64,000 nucleotides of DNA from Asaia platycodi JCM 25414 (GCF_000614545.1 NZ_BAKW01000021.1:1-64000); one strand, 5' to 3'; numbered from the stretch's first letter, positions 1 to 10,371 are shown. Made by a program: numbers and translations. Notes: a model not told the origin generated them from the letters alone.

Positions 1-41
1 CGCAAATCAGCAATTGAGCAACATGTCGCAGACAGTTACGG

Positions 42-65
42 TCCCGCCATTATCGTTGGGCGGGA
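42..65. repeat. Inverted repeat in the recombinase leader
   Basis: TCCCGCC (42-48) and GGCGGGA (59-65) form a perfect 7-bp inverted repeat around a 10-base spacer, ending 10 bases before the recombinase start codon. It could be an operator, an attenuator-like hairpin or part of a recombination site. The sequence does not decide which. Confidence 0.35.
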
Positions 66-75
66 AAGGATCCTG

Positions 76-729
76 ATGCGCAAGATCGGCTATGCACGGG
101 TCAGCACTATCGGCCAGACACTCGACATGCAAATCCAGACATTGCGGCATTTTGAATGCGATCGTATTTTCAAAGAAAAAGCGAGCGGCGCCGACTCGGA
201 GCGCCTACAACTACGCCGCCTCATTGGTAATTTGGGTAAAGGCGATACGGTCGTCGTGACACGTATCGACCGATTAGCAAGAAGTACTTTCGATCTATTC
301 GCTATTGTACAGGATATTACGAGAAAAAACGCACAATTTTTTTCGATTGCAGAGCCTTGGGTTGACACGAGTACCAGCACAGGGCGCCTCATGCTCGCTG
401 TGCTGGGCGGGTTGGCTGATGTGGAGCGAGACCTCATACGCAACCGAACCGCTGAAGGTCGAGCTCGCGCTTTGAGTCGTGGCGTCAAAATGGGACGGCC
501 GGCACGAATAACTCCCGAACAACGAAATGTTATCCGGGAAAGCCGACGGTCTGGAGAGACCCTCAAATCTATCGCACTTCGCTACGGAGTTACTGCCGGT
601 ACAATCTCACGTATCGCCAGCGGGGCAGACAGTCATCGAAGCAGAAAACTGATCCATATGCCGATATCAACCGCTCTTCTTACCGTTAAACATGAGGGTT
701 CCGACGAGTTGGACTCGATTCTGGCCTGA
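76..729 (+). CDS. Serine site-specific recombinase (resolvase/invertase family)
   Basis: The 217-residue protein opens with the resolvase signature YARVST; Ser10 is the expected nucleophile. The catalytic-domain motif DRLARS (residues 65-70) and the region around GLADVERDLI, leading to the E helix, follow. A helix-turn-helix sits at about 146-183 (ITPEQ... SIALRYGV). About 30 residues after the HTH match no domain I know. The start has AAAGGATC just upstream. Resolvase/invertase enzymes cut and rejoin DNA at short crossover sites, usually in transposons, plasmids or invertible segments. No transposase or obvious res site is visible here, but the gene lies at the window edge, so its element may extend to the left. 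Family confident; substrate unknown. Confidence 0.9.
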   Translation: MRKIGYARVSTIGQTLDMQIQTLRHFECDRIFKEKASGADSERLQLRRLIGNLGKGDTVVVTRIDRLARSTFDLFAIVQDITRKNAQFFSIAEPWVDTSTSTGRLMLAVLGGLADVERDLIRNRTAEGRARALSRGVKMGRPARITPEQRNVIRESRRSGETLKSIALRYGVTAGTISRIASGADSHRSRKLIHMPISTALLTVKHEGSDELDSILA

Positions 730-773
730 AATCGACAGGAAGGAAACCAACGAAAGTCGTCAGAGACGCAAGC

Positions 774-2338
774 TCATTGCGCTTCGCCGACGGTAGAGCG
801 CGACCCTTGGAACTCCTTTGCCAGACGATAGAGTGCCAGCGAGAGTGTCAGTGCAATGAGGGCTACACAATAACCTGCCAGATGAGGCGGTCGTCCCTCC
901 CACAGCACGATAATGGCAAGCCCCAAGTGAGCAGCTATAGCGCCCCATAAAGAAAGCTTTTCTCCCTTGGGGGCAAGGAGCGCGACGAGAATGACGAGCC
1001 AGAAGACACCATGATATAATAACCAGGCTTGAGCCTCTCGGAGGTTGGTCGGCAAAAGTAATGCGATCGAAATTACGACAGCAATGCCGGTCATACAGCC
1101 GGAGCAGCAACCAACCGTAACCCGGGACAAAAACCACGTACCACGCGTGTCGGTCTCTACTCCCGAGGCTTTTTCCTTACGCCGACGGACCGCAATCCAG
1201 AGACGGTTGCCAGTATAAAACAGAAACGCCCCGGCAAAACCGAGCACGAGATAAGCCCAGCGTATGGGCGCACCACCGTAGCTGCCAAAATGCAGGGCGA
1301 AGAAACTGGTCAGGGCTGCGAAACTGCCCGACTGAACACCGGGCAGATAATCGCGCCAGAGCAGCCGCCCCGTATACGGGTCCATCGTCGTGAAACCGCT
1401 GCTCGGGCCACGCATGAAATGCGCCGGATCATGCCCCGCAACACGCAGCATCATGACGCCACCCGGACGCGTCGAATAATCGAGTGTATCGGGCGTAAAA
1501 CCTGGTGCTTCGCGGGCAAGATGCGACACGATCCCGACCGGAGAAAGCGGCACAGCTCCCTCGGGGGGATGAGAACCACGGGGCATTCCCGCCATGGCAC
1601 GGCCTCCATGTCTCCCTTGATGCGCATCGCTCTGCTCATGAGCGAGAAATTCGGCCTGTACTGTAAAAATGACATCGTGAAAGGCGAATACCACCGAGGT
1701 CAGCGCCATGACGATGTGGAACGGCAGCGAGCAGAAACCCAGAAGATTATGCAGATCGAGCCATTTGCGGCGCACGCTTCCTTCGAGCCTTACCGCAAAA
1801 AGCGCCCGCGCCAGTGCAGGTAGAAAAACCAGCGTCCCGGAAACGAGCGCCAGCGCATAACCCAGAGCGATAAAGCCCATTACGATCATCGCGGTCTCGT
1901 GAGGCAGGGGCAGTCCCATCTGTTGGTGCAGCGTATCGATCACCTGCGCCACATCAGAAGGTCTGCGCTGCGCCGTCACAAGACCGTTCTGCTCGTCGAG
2001 GGCCGCCATCATGACCGACTGCGCCCCATGACCGTGCCGCGCCGCCGTCAACGGCCAGACCATGCGGGCCGGATGATCCGCATCGGGCGCGACCACAATC
2101 GTGTAGTTTTTTCGGCTTTCGGGAAACGCCTCGAACACTTTCTGCATCAGCGCAGGCGTCCGGTCGAGCGACACGGCTGCGGGAAGGGAGACACGCGGCG
2201 TCAGCACGATTCCAGCGCAGGCTCGAACATACTGATCGCGCCGGCATAAAACGCGATAAACAGGAAAAGCCCCGCGACGACGCCCACCCAACTATGCAGT
2301 TCGCGATAGACCGTCACGATATCGGCACGCAATTTCAT
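774..2338 (-). CDS. PepSY-associated TM protein of the iron-uptake operon (frame-disrupted)
   Basis: An inner-membrane protein of about 521 residues once one base is restored. It begins MKLRADIVTVYRELHSW, the typical start of PepSY_TM proteins, with a first membrane helix at about 14-35. It has a long periplasmic segment, central helices (VMGFIALGYALALVSG, LHNLLGFCSLPFHIV) and C-terminal helices. Near 2214 the frame breaks: the coding strand reads GAATCGTGCTGA, and one extra G (tcgtgg) gives EPALESWLTPR and restores the frame. Members of this family next to TonB receptors and DUF3325/DUF3649 proteins are thought to reduce ferric siderophores or otherwise help iron release. The start codon overlaps the DUF3649 stop by 4 bases, so it is the last gene of a coupled operon. 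Confidence 0.82.
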
Positions 2339-2643
2339 GACCCACCTGCCACGTCGAAGCTCGTGAGAAGCGTGTTGACCAGCCAGACAAGGCAGGCGAG
2401 CCAGCCGAAACCCAGCCAGGCCCCCAGCCCCGTGCGGAAAAGAAAACAGAGAGTAAAGCAGACCACCCAGAGCAGCGCCGCCAGCCACATCAACCATTGC
2501 GCCGACTGTGTCATCGGGTTGCCTGTGCTGCCACAGACATGCCCGATCAGCACCATGACCCCAAGAGAGAAGGCGGCTCCAGGCAGCAGCCCCGCCATAA
2601 GCTTTGCAAGCCAATGCCGGTTGTCGATGACGCGTTTCCTCAT
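2335..2643 (-). CDS. DUF3649 family small membrane protein (iron-uptake operon)
   Basis: A 102-residue protein with three hydrophobic helices: roughly residues 13-36, 48-68 and 72-93. Size, topology and position between a DUF3325-like gene and a PepSY gene fit DUF3649, a family found in TonB siderophore-receptor operons of proteobacteria. Its start overlaps the preceding stop by 4 bases and its stop overlaps the next start by 4 bases (ATGA), which suggests translational coupling. Its biochemical role is not established. The DUF assignment rests on context and hydropathy, not on a search. Confidence 0.7.
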   Translation of the reverse strand: MRKRVIDNRHWLAKLMAGLLPGAAFSLGVMVLIGHVCGSTGNPMTQSAQWLMWLAALLWVVCFTLCFLFRTGLGAWLGFGWLACLVWLVNTLLTSFDVAGGS

Positions 2644-2924
2644 AAGAGGCGCCTTTTATGGATGATCAGCGCCGCGACCAGTGGAAACAGGCTCAAAACC
2701 ATCATCAGGGAGATGACGGCCATGAAAATACCGACCAGCGGGCTCGTTGCGCCAGAAAAGGCAAGACAGCTCAGCACGCTCAGCAATGCGCCCCCCACCA
2801 CACAGGGCCTGAACGGCAGTCGCCTGGACAAGATCTGCTGCTGATGCGATGCCAGATAAAACAGGACACCCGCCCCAAGCGTCAGCACCACACCCGTCAG
2901 AACGAAGAGCGGTGCATTGCTCAC
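2640..2924 (-). CDS. DUF3325 family small membrane protein (iron-uptake operon)
   Basis: A 94-residue protein with three predicted membrane helices (about 6-24, 42-60, 66-86). The segment YLASHQQQILSRRLP is the loop typical of DUF3325 proteins, which sit directly after TonB-dependent siderophore receptors. The ATG overlaps the receptor stop codon, so translation is probably coupled to the receptor. Function unknown; by context it is an inner-membrane accessory of iron acquisition. Confidence 0.7.
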   Translation of the reverse strand: MSNAPLFVLTGVVLTLGAGVLFYLASHQQQILSRRLPFRPCVVGGALLSVLSCLAFSGATSPLVGIFMAVISLMMVLSLFPLVAALIIHKRRLL

Positions 2925-5231
2925 CAGCGATACTCCAGACGCATGGTCAGGCTGCGGCCCTGACCGTAATAGCAGGCCGACACAGCGGTGCAGGTTGCGA
3001 CGAAACGCTTATTGGCGATGTTGCGCATATTGAGCGAAAAAGAGAGCCCGTCATAATGCGGACGCGCCACCCCGAAATCATAGCGCAGGAACATGTCGTA
3101 AAGCGTGTAGCCGGGAATTGAGAGCGTATTGGCCGTATCGCCATAGGAATGACCGGTATAACGCACGCCCCCGCCAAACCCGGCGCCACGCAGCGGGCCA
3201 TGAAGCAGGCGCTGATCGACGAATAACGACGCCATCCATTTTGGCGCGGCATTCATGTAATTGCCGATCTGGGAGAGGGTGTTGGATTGCGTGATCTTGG
3301 CGTCGCTGCGCGTGCCGGTGAAAATGACCGCCATATCCCATGGCAGGGTCGCCCGGCCTTCGAGTTCAAGACCGCGCGCGCGCATCTCCCCCGTCCTGCA
3401 CCAGGCAGGTCGTCGTGCCACACAGAACGCCGCTCGGAGCGGGCGTCGTCACATTGCGCTGCCTGATCTGATAGGCGCCGAAAGTGACGTAGATATTCTT
3501 GCCGTACTGATAACGCAGACCGGCTTCATATTGATCGCCCGTTGTCGGCTTGAACGGCTTGTTGTCGAGTGCCGTCGACGGGTCAGAAACCTGCGGCTGA
3601 AACGACGTTGCATAGCTGAAATACGGAGCCAGGCCGATTTTGGTGCGATAAACCGCGCCGGCACGCCATGTGAACTTGTCATTGTTGTTCAGGTAGTGCT
3701 TCTGAGTCAGAATATTGAGCGTGTTGTCACGCGCCCAGTCCTGACGGCCGCCTACGGTAATATAGAGATTCTGGATCTTTATCTGATCCTGAAAATAAAC
3801 ACCGTTCTGCTGCGATTCCGTCGCGCCATAAACCTGCGGCGCAAGCCCGGCTGAATAGCCCGTCGTGCCGCGTGCGACCGGGTCGAAAATATTCAGCATG
3901 GGCAGAACGAGCGCGGAATTCACCAGATCGCGCGAACTTTCCCAATTCGTATAAAAATAATCGGTTCCGAAAAGCAGCGTGTGATGCACGATGCCGGTCT
4001 TTGCCTTGACCTCGAGCTGCGTATCGGTCGCCACACCCTGCGACCGCCCGCGCCCCTCAACCGCACGGCGATTGACGGTGTCGTAAGGCACGCATCCCTT
4101 GATGGCTGCGGTACATTTGGTGAGCGTGTCACCCGACAAGACGGTCGAGCGATAGAGATTATCGAGATAGGTATAGCGCGTATTATTCCGCAGCGTGACA
4201 ATGCGACTGAAACGATGTTCGAGAAACGACCCTGCAAGCGCCTGTGTACGGTCGAAATTATTCCAGTCCGGCTCGCCGATATTCGCATCATTGGCGATAT
4301 AACGCCCCTTTGAGGCACGAGCGTGCCGGTCATGGGTAGAAACTGGAAAGTCGATCCCCCTGTGTCGCGCTGATACTGCGCCAGCAGCGTCCAGCTCGAC
4401 CCCGGCGCATAAGCCAGGTCAGGCTGGGCGAGACATAATAACGCCCGCTATTGACGTCATTCACCTGCGTGCCACCATAGCGCGCCACCGCAACAATACG
4501 ACCGCTCACCGTTCCGGATTTATTCAGCTTGCCCGAAACGTCGCCAGAAGCCTGTCCTTGCCAGTTGCCAAGCTGCGTGTAGCCGATGGTTTGCAGGAAA
4601 AATTCGCCATGCGATTTTTCGGTCGGACGCTTGGTTGTCAGATTGACGATGCCTCCTGGCGCCGTCTGGCCATAAAGCGCCCCTGAAGGCCCCTTGAGAA
4701 CCTCGATCTGCTGCAAGGCAAAAGGGTCAAATGAGGTGCGCGTCCATTGTCCGCCCGAAGGCAGACGCAGACCATCAACGAAATTATTATTGGAAGAAAA
4801 TCCGCCCGCACCGAAACCGCGCACCGAGATTTCATCTACACGGTTATCGATACCAGAGGCTCCGCCTGTACGCCCGCCATATACGACAGCGCATCGGCAA
4901 TCGTCGGCGAGGCTCGCAACTCGATCTCCTCACGCGTAACGATCGAGATCGTCTGGGGCGAATCGATAATCGGCGTGCGGGTTTTTGTCGTTGCCCCGGC
5001 TTGGGAAAGCCCGGTAGCCGAAACGACAATCACCTCATCGGCCTTGTCTTTATGCGCCTTGTCGCGCTTCGCCTCGGCCTGTTTCTGCCGATCCGTTTTT
5101 TTATGCGCCGGTTTTTGTCGCAGGACCGAATCCGGCTGACTGTCTTCTGCCTGAACGGCAGTCAGAGAGGAGGCACTTGCAGCGGCAAGGGCGACGAGAC
5201 CGATTATCCTGCGCATCGATTTAAAATTCAC
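2921..5231 (-). CDS. TonB-dependent siderophore receptor (frame-disrupted)
   Basis: An outer-membrane receptor for ferric siderophores, about 770 residues when repaired. It has a signal peptide (MRRIIGLVALAAASASSL ... AQA), a plug domain with the typical IVVSATG, SPQTISIVTREEIE, ADALSYMAGV and VRGFGAGG stretches, and a 22-strand-type barrel ending in LTMRLEYRW with a terminal aromatic residue. I place four frame breaks. One coding-strand C is missing near 4860 (EPSGIDNRVDEISVRG after repair), one G near 4412 (LTWAYAPGSSW) and one A near 4312 (PQKGRYIAND). One G is extra in a G5 run near 3388 (VQDGEMRARG). The net change gives exactly 771 codons. Start is either GTG 5231 or ATG 5216; neither has a clear ribosome site. 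First gene of the coupled operon with DUF3325, DUF3649 and PepSY genes. Substrate unknown. Confidence 0.85.
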
Positions 5232-5451
5232 ACTAAGCTGTTCAAAACCCGAGCTGGCTTCTTTTAAATGCGACTTATTGTCAATTGCATAATAGCCAGA
5301 GAGTCAGCTTTCGTCGTGAAGGTGCTACGGCAAAGCCACAGGATGCGCGCCGAATCCCGCCAAGGTGAGATGACAGGGGCCTTGCACATCCCTAGGCTCA
5401 TCGCTTCACAACCCTGAAAAAAAAAGCGCCCCGGCAGAAGGAGCAGGCTGC

Positions 5452-6405
5452 ATGAATGACAGGATCGAGACCATTCGGCGTTTCAACCGGTTTTACGTGC
5501 AGCATGTCGGCGCAATCGATGCGCATTTTCTCGGCTCGGAAGTCACTGCGACCGAGGCGCGCCTGCTCTACGAAATCGCGCAACGCGCGCCCGTACGCGC
5601 CGCAACGCTTCAGGACGTCATGCAGATTGATCGTGGGTATCTCAGCCGCATGATCGCACGTTTTGTCCGCAACGATCTCGTCCGGCGCGACCACCCGGCA
5701 CAAGACCGACGCGCACGCCCCATTTCTCTCACAGATCAAGGCCGGGCCCTGCTCGATCAGCTCGAAGAGCGGGTAAACAGCGCCGTGGCCAGAAATCTCG
5801 ACGCACTGCTCCCGCTAGAGCAGACCGACCTCGTGTAGTCCCTCGCGCGCGCGCGCCATCTGCTTGCACCCTCAAGCGAGGCCCGCTTCACCCTCCGTCC
5901 CGCCGGACCGGGGGAGCCCAGCCTGATCGCCTCACGGCAATCGGCGCTCTACGCCGAAAGCCATGGCTGGGGGCACAAGCTCGAATGTCTGATTGCCGAG
6001 ACTGTCTCGGGGTTTCTGCGCCAGTTCAAACCGGATCGCGAGGCCTGCTGGGTGGCTGAACTCGACGGGATTATGGCTGGCGCCGTTTTTCTGACCGACG
6101 AAGGCGGCGGCACAGCGCGACTGCGCCTTCTCCATGTCGAGCCTTTTGCCCGCAGGCGCGGCGTCGGTGACGCCTTGGTGCAGAACTGCCTCTCCTTCGC
6201 ACGTGAGCGCGGCTATGAGCGGGTCATTCTCTGGACCCATACCGTGCTCGAAACGGCACGCCGTCTCTACGCACGAAACGGGTTTGTCTGCGTTGCAACG
6301 GCGCCGCACGATCTTTTCGGCGTGCCGCTGCAGGGAGAAGACTGGGAATGCTGCCTCTCTCCGCAGACTGCACTCCCCCCTGAAAGGACGCAGGTTTCGG
6401 CCTGA
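5452..6405 (+). CDS. MarR-type regulator fused to GNAT acetyltransferase, with in-frame TAG
   Basis: A bifunctional protein of about 317 codons. The N-terminal half (residues 1-140) is a MarR winged helix: TATEARLLYEIAQ, then the recognition region LQDVMQIDRGYLSRMIARF and the wing VRRDHPAQDRRARPISLT. The C-terminal half (about 150-310) is a GNAT fold, with LLHVEPFARRRGVGDALVQ as the acetyl-CoA-binding motif A and ARRLYARNGF following. Codon 129 (5836-5838) is TAG, and the reading frame stays open on both sides with no frameshift. A CAG (Gln) codon there would give an unbroken protein. The ATG has a good AGGAG site. Divergent from the TonB operon and convergent with the DUF1460 gene. Target genes and acetyl acceptor are unknown. 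Confidence 0.8.
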
Positions 6406-6406
6406 C

Positions 6407-7204
6407 TCAGCCAGCTTCGACCATGCGCAGAACGAGAAAGCCCGGCTTGCCCGCTAGATAGACAGCGAGCGGCGTGTCGACCACTTTCATATTGGCCTTG
6501 AGCGACGAGGCATTGCGGAAATACAGCACGCCGTTTTTCCAGATGGCCAGACCGGTATGGGTGACATCCAGCCCGTCCAGCTTCGTGTAAATACCGATCA
6601 CGTCGCCTGTACGGATTTTCGCGGCTACTTCCGGTGTCAGAAATTCCGGCGACAGATGCGCGATGTCACGCGGGTGAACCGCCAGCCCCTTGATATACAC
6701 ACCCCCATCGGCACGGCGATTGAGGTCCTTGTGTGTCACCTGCACCTGGGGCGAGAGCGTCAAGGTGATGTCACGTGCATTTTGCGGCGTGAGCGCGACC
6801 CAGTCGGTCAGAAAATGACGTCGCTCCAGATAGGCCACGCGTCCGTCGTGATAGCGCGTCTTTTCAAGCGCGGCGGTAAAGCCCGCCTGATTTTCAGACA
6901 GGGTGAGCGCCCGCACCAGATCGACGAATGTATAGCAATCGACCCCATCGAACCGCACCACGAGTTCTTCCGGCGTATCAGGACCGCCGATAAGTGTGTT
7001 GGCGATATAGGGCGTGCCCAGAAACTGGGCCGAAACGGCATCGATCCGCTCTGAAAACCCTTTGAGCGCAGCAATTCCGCTTTCGATCTGCGCCACACGC
7101 GCCTGATCCGACGCAGAAAAGACGAGCGGCGCAGCTTGCACCGCAACAGGTGACAGACAAGCGGTAAACAGCCCGAAAATACCTCTGTAAAAATGCTGCC
7201 GCAT
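6407..7204 (-). CDS. DUF1460 (N-acetylmuramoyl-L-alanine amidase-like) exported protein
   Basis: A 265-residue exported protein. The signal peptide ends near AVQA (residue 24). The motif FDGVDCYTFVDLV places a conserved cysteine at residue 90, as in the DUF1460 branch of NlpC/P60-like enzymes that hydrolyse or bind peptidoglycan. Downstream stretches TGDVIGIYTKLDGLDVTHTGLAIW and LYFRNASS contain the conserved His region of this fold. I chose the ATG at 7204, which has AGGGAGAA upstream and starts a clean signal peptide; the longer open frame to 7240 has neither. It probably acts in the periplasm on cell-wall peptides. Exact substrate unknown. Confidence 0.8.
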   Translation of the reverse strand: MRQHFYRGIFGLFTACLSPVAVQAAPLVFSASDQARVAQIESGIAALKGFSERIDAVSAQFLGTPYIANTLIGGPDTPEELVVRFDGVDCYTFVDLVRALTLSENQAGFTAALEKTRYHDGRVAYLERRHFLTDWVALTPQNARDITLTLSPQVQVTHKDLNRRADGGVYIKGLAVHPRDIAHLSPEFLTPEVAAKIRTGDVIGIYTKLDGLDVTHTGLAIWKNGVLYFRNASSLKANMKVVDTPLAVYLAGKPGFLVLRMVEAG

Positions 7205-7322
7205 GGATTTCTCCCTGTATCTGCCTCTGCTACGCGACACAGTCGCAGGGAATGCCCCCCGAATAAAGAGGGGACACTCTTCAACGCAAAATAGAATGTG
7301 CTGAATTCGCGCGCCTCAAAGC

Positions 7323-8105
7323 TCAGCTCATCCAGTTTCCACCATCGATATTATAGGTCTGCGAAACGATATAATCGGCGTCTTCAGAAGCCAGAAAAAC
7401 GGCCAGTCCGCCAATTTCTTCAGGGCGTGCCATGCGCCCGAAAGGCACCGAGGCCCCGACGACGCGTTTTTTCTCACCCAGAGGCAGATTTTCATAGTGT
7501 GCGAAACGGCGATCCACATCGTCCCAATGCTCATTATCGACCACACCCGGCGCGATCGCATTGACGTTGATGCCGTATTTGATGAGGTCGAGCCCGGTGC
7601 TCTGGGTCAGCGAAATGACCGCTGCTTTCGACGCGCAATAAATACCGACCAGTGGCTCGCCGCGGCGCCCGGCCTGAGAAGCGAAATTGATAATCTTGCC
7701 GCCCTGCCCCTGGGCAATCATCTGACGGGCGACCGCCTGAAGCGTAAACAGCAGCCCTTCGACATTGACGGCGAAAACGCGGTGATAACTCTCACGCGTT
7801 ATTTCGACTGTCGGCGCCAGATCAAACAGGCCTGCATTATTGACCAGAATATCGATACGCCCGTAACGCGCGATAATTGCCGACAGGGCGGCATCGATCG
7901 ATTCCTGACGGGTCACATCCAGTTTTACACCGAGATGGTCTTCGCCCAGCGCGGCGGCCGCGCTGACAGCGCCAGCCTCGTTCAGGTCCCCGATCACGAC
8001 TTTCGCGCCTTCCTGCGCGTAGCGTTCGGCGAGGGCACGGCCAATGCCGCGAGCGGCACCGGTGATAAGGGCAACACGATCCTGCAACGTCTTGTTGGTG
8101 CTCAT
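7323..8105 (-). CDS. SDR polyol dehydrogenase (sorbitol/galactitol dehydrogenase type)
   Basis: A 260-residue classical short-chain dehydrogenase. The NAD(P)-binding motif GAARGIG is at 16-22, NNAG at 89-92, and the catalytic Ser143, Tyr156 and Lys160 lie in the segments FASQAG and YCASK. The sequence around NVNAIAPGVVDNEHWDDVD resembles the PolS/SmoS polyol dehydrogenases of alphaproteobacteria, which oxidise sorbitol or galactitol to ketoses. The ATG at 8105 has AGGAATAA upstream. It is the last gene of a minus-strand run deoR-kinase-gatZ-like-SDR, 25 bases after the gatZ-like stop. That context suggests it makes the ketose consumed by the kinase. Substrate specificity is an inference. Confidence 0.85.
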   Translation of the reverse strand: MSTNKTLQDRVALITGAARGIGRALAERYAQEGAKVVIGDLNEAGAVSAAAALGEDHLGVKLDVTRQESIDAALSAIIARYGRIDILVNNAGLFDLAPTVEITRESYHRVFAVNVEGLLFTLQAVARQMIAQGQGGKIINFASQAGRRGEPLVGIYCASKAAVISLTQSTGLDLIKYGINVNAIAPGVVDNEHWDDVDRRFAHYENLPLGEKKRVVGASVPFGRMARPEEIGGLAVFLASEDADYIVSQTYNIDGGNWMS

Positions 8106-8130
8106 GTCTTTATTCCTGTTGCTGTGCCTG

Positions 8131-9379
8131 TCACAGCGTCTCGTAACGATCCAGGACATCCCGGACCGACTGGATCAGTAAGTGCTCGGGCTCGGCGGAA
8201 AGAGCGCCGGCTTTCACACGATCGAAAAACCGCGGCAGATACTGGCTGATCATGGTCTCGGGCAGCGCGCGCGCACCCAGTGATCGCATCAATCCCTGCA
8301 CGGCTTTTTCTGCCTCAGGCACTGGCCAGTAATAACGAATGCGATCGCTATAGCTGAAATGACGCAAGATACGCTGGCCTCTGGCATCGCATGATAATGG
8401 CTCTGCCAGTTCGCAGGTTCCGCCAGCATCACCCGCTCCATCGTCTCGACAAGCGAGGGTGCCTGCGGCTCCCGAAACCCGTTGATGGCATCGAGCCCGT
8501 AAAGCGCTTCGCGCAGCGCGAAGCTCAGCTCCGGCCCGACCTTGAGAATACAGAAGCCGTCGCGCTTGAGCTGTGCCAGAGACGCACCCGGCTGATAATC
8601 TGTGGAATGCGCCTCGAAAACGAGCCCGGGTAAATCTGAAAGGCTTGCCACCAGCGCCCGGGCTGCCTCGGGCTGATAGACCGCCACGTCCTCGTGCCCG
8701 AACTCCACGCCCGGTTGCACCACGATACCGATCACACGGCTCCATGCCTCGGGCAGCGCGTTACGAAACGCTGCCTCATGCACACGATAAGTCGCCCGCA
8801 CCGCATCGGGCGTCGTCGGCACAACATGATCGAGCGCCTCGGTGGCACCGCCCGGCGTCGGAATTTCGGTACCAATGACATAGACCGGCTGGCCCGGCGC
8901 AACCAACTCGGCTCTTTTGGCCAGCATCACCGCGCGCTCGGCGACGACTGCATCGGGCAGATGCTCGGCCTCGCCCTTGCACCCCATACTGGCATCGAGA
9001 TGCAGCTTGGTGAATCCCGCCCCGGCATAGGCCGCAATCATGTCAGCGGCCTTTTGCAGCGCCTCTTCAGGCGGCAGGCTTTCCAGGGATTGGGACCGAG
9101 ATGGTCGCCACCCAGAATAATCCCTTCCCGCGCAAACCCGACACGATCGGCGATGCCGAAAACGTACTCCCTGAAATTGGCGGGGGTCATGCCGGTATAG
9201 CCGCCCTCCTGATTCACCTGATTACAGGTCGCCTCGATCAGGGCAGGCTGGTTGCGCGACGCCGCGTGCAAAAGCGCTGCCTCGATAACGACGGGATGGG
9301 CCGAGCAGACGGAAATCAGAGCCTGGCCCTGTCCCTTATCGTAACTCGTCCGCAGCATAGTCAGAGGGGAAGCTCTCAT
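8131..9379 (-). CDS. GatZ/KbaZ-type tagatose-6-phosphate protein (frame-disrupted)
   Basis: About 416 residues after repair, the normal length of the GatZ/KbaZ (Tagatose_6_P_K) family. It has TIM-barrel features: [42 protein letters not shown] and [10 protein letters not shown]. Two coding-strand bases are missing. One A near 9087 gives [12 protein letters not shown]; one T near 8392 gives [27 protein letters not shown]. In enteric bacteria GatZ and KbaZ support the GatY/KbaY aldolase. In Agrobacterium a homologue next to a tagatose kinase was reported to act as a D-tagatose-6-phosphate 4-epimerase. No GatY/KbaY partner lies here, which favours the second role. Start overlaps the kinase stop by 4 bases. 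Confidence 0.85.
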
Positions 9380-10371
9380 GATGCAGCTCCATTCACCTTT
9401 TGCGCAGCAATCAGCTGATCGAGTTCGGCGAAGCTCGATGTCCCTTCCATCGGCCCGAACACCGACACGGCGCGGGCGCCAGAGGCACAGGCATAACGCA
9501 GGGAGTCCTCACGTGTCTTGCCCGACAGGCGACAGGTCACGTAAGTGGCGCCAAAGCAGTCGCCAGCCCCTGTCGGGTCGATTTCCTGAGCGGTGAAGGC
9601 GACGTTATGCACGGTCTTGTCGGCACAGAAACAGGTTGCGCCTTCATTCCCCTGCTTCAGCACGATTTCGGAAACTCCCATATCGAGGATCTCTCGAATG
9701 GCCTCTTCCTGCGTCGTGCCATTACAGAACAGGAGCAGTTCCGGCCCACTGGGCAGAAAAATATCGCATTCCTGCAGCATCAGTTCGAGAGCCGCCTTCA
9801 TATCCGGAATATCGAGCATTTCCTTGCGAATATTCGGGTCGAATGAAATCGTACCGCCTTGCGCCTTGACCTGATGCACGGCGGTCGTCACCGCATCGAT
9901 AATCGGGAAAGAGAAAAGCGACGACCCCATGACGTGGAAATGCGTCGCACGTTTCAGCAAAGCGCGTGCCGCCTCATGGAGACCTATCTGCGAGCAGGCC
10001 GATTGCCTGATATTATAGACAAAATCCCGGCTTCCATCCGGACGGTAGCGCACGAAAGCACTACCGGTGGCATAGGAGTCAGCCCTCAGAATAGCTGAAA
10101 TATCGACACCGTCATGTTTGAGACGCTCGACATTCAGCGTGCCGAAATCGTCATGACCGACAGCCGAGATGACACCGCAATCGACCCCAAGCTTTGCCGC
10201 CTGATCGATAAAGATAGCGGGTGCCCCCGAGGGATAAGGGCCTTTCAAGGCCATAGGCTCAAGAAAGCCAATGCCCTGTGTTTCGGCCATGATCTCAACC
10301 ACGATTTCGCCGATCGTGACGATGCAACGTGGCGCTTCGGGATCAAGATCCATCAGAAAACTGGATGCCAT
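9376..10371 (-). CDS. PfkB-family ketose kinase (probable tagatose kinase)
   Basis: A 331-residue ribokinase-fold (PfkB) sugar kinase. The N-terminal substrate region ([30 protein letters not shown]) and the C-terminal signature [11 protein letters not shown] (266-276) are intact, with Asp271 as the expected catalytic base. It is coupled by a 4-base overlap to a gatZ-like gene and follows a DeoR regulator in the same direction. By analogy with the Agrobacterium tagatose pathway it would make D-tagatose 6-phosphate, but other ketoses are possible. I chose ATG 10371. An in-frame ATG 18 bases downstream is an alternative, and neither has a strong ribosome site. Confidence 0.82.
   Translation of the reverse strand: MASSFLMDLDPEAPRCIVTIGEIVVEIMAETQGIGFLEPMALKGPYPSGAPAIFIDQAAKLGVDCGVISAVGHDDFGTLNVERLKHDGVDISAILRADSYATGSAFVRYRPDGSRDFVYNIRQSACSQIGLHEAARALLKRATHFHVMGSSLFSFPIIDAVTTAVHQVKAQGGTISFDPNIRKEMLDIPDMKAALELMLQECDIFLPSGPELLLFCNGTTQEEAIREILDMGVSEIVLKQGNEGATCFCADKTVHNVAFTAQEIDPTGAGDCFGATYVTCRLSGKTREDSLRYACASGARAVSVFGPMEGTSSFAELDQLIAAQKVNGAAS

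Noticed and set aside
1..729. A prophage or transposon at the left edge
   Set aside because: Only one recombinase is present; no structural phage gene, transposase or terminal repeat is seen.
4731..5267. Overlapping plus-strand frames of 130-178 codons opposite the first TonB receptor
   Set aside because: No ribosome site and no family; they disappear once the receptor frame is repaired.
5232..5451. A Fur box upstream of the first TonB receptor
   Set aside because: The stretch around 5270-5295 has scattered Fur-like bases, but the arms do not match well enough to call a site.
5836..5838. TAG as a pyrrolysine or programmed read-through codon
   Set aside because: No pyrrolysine machinery or stem-loop is visible, and the family does not use it. 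A one-base change is simpler.
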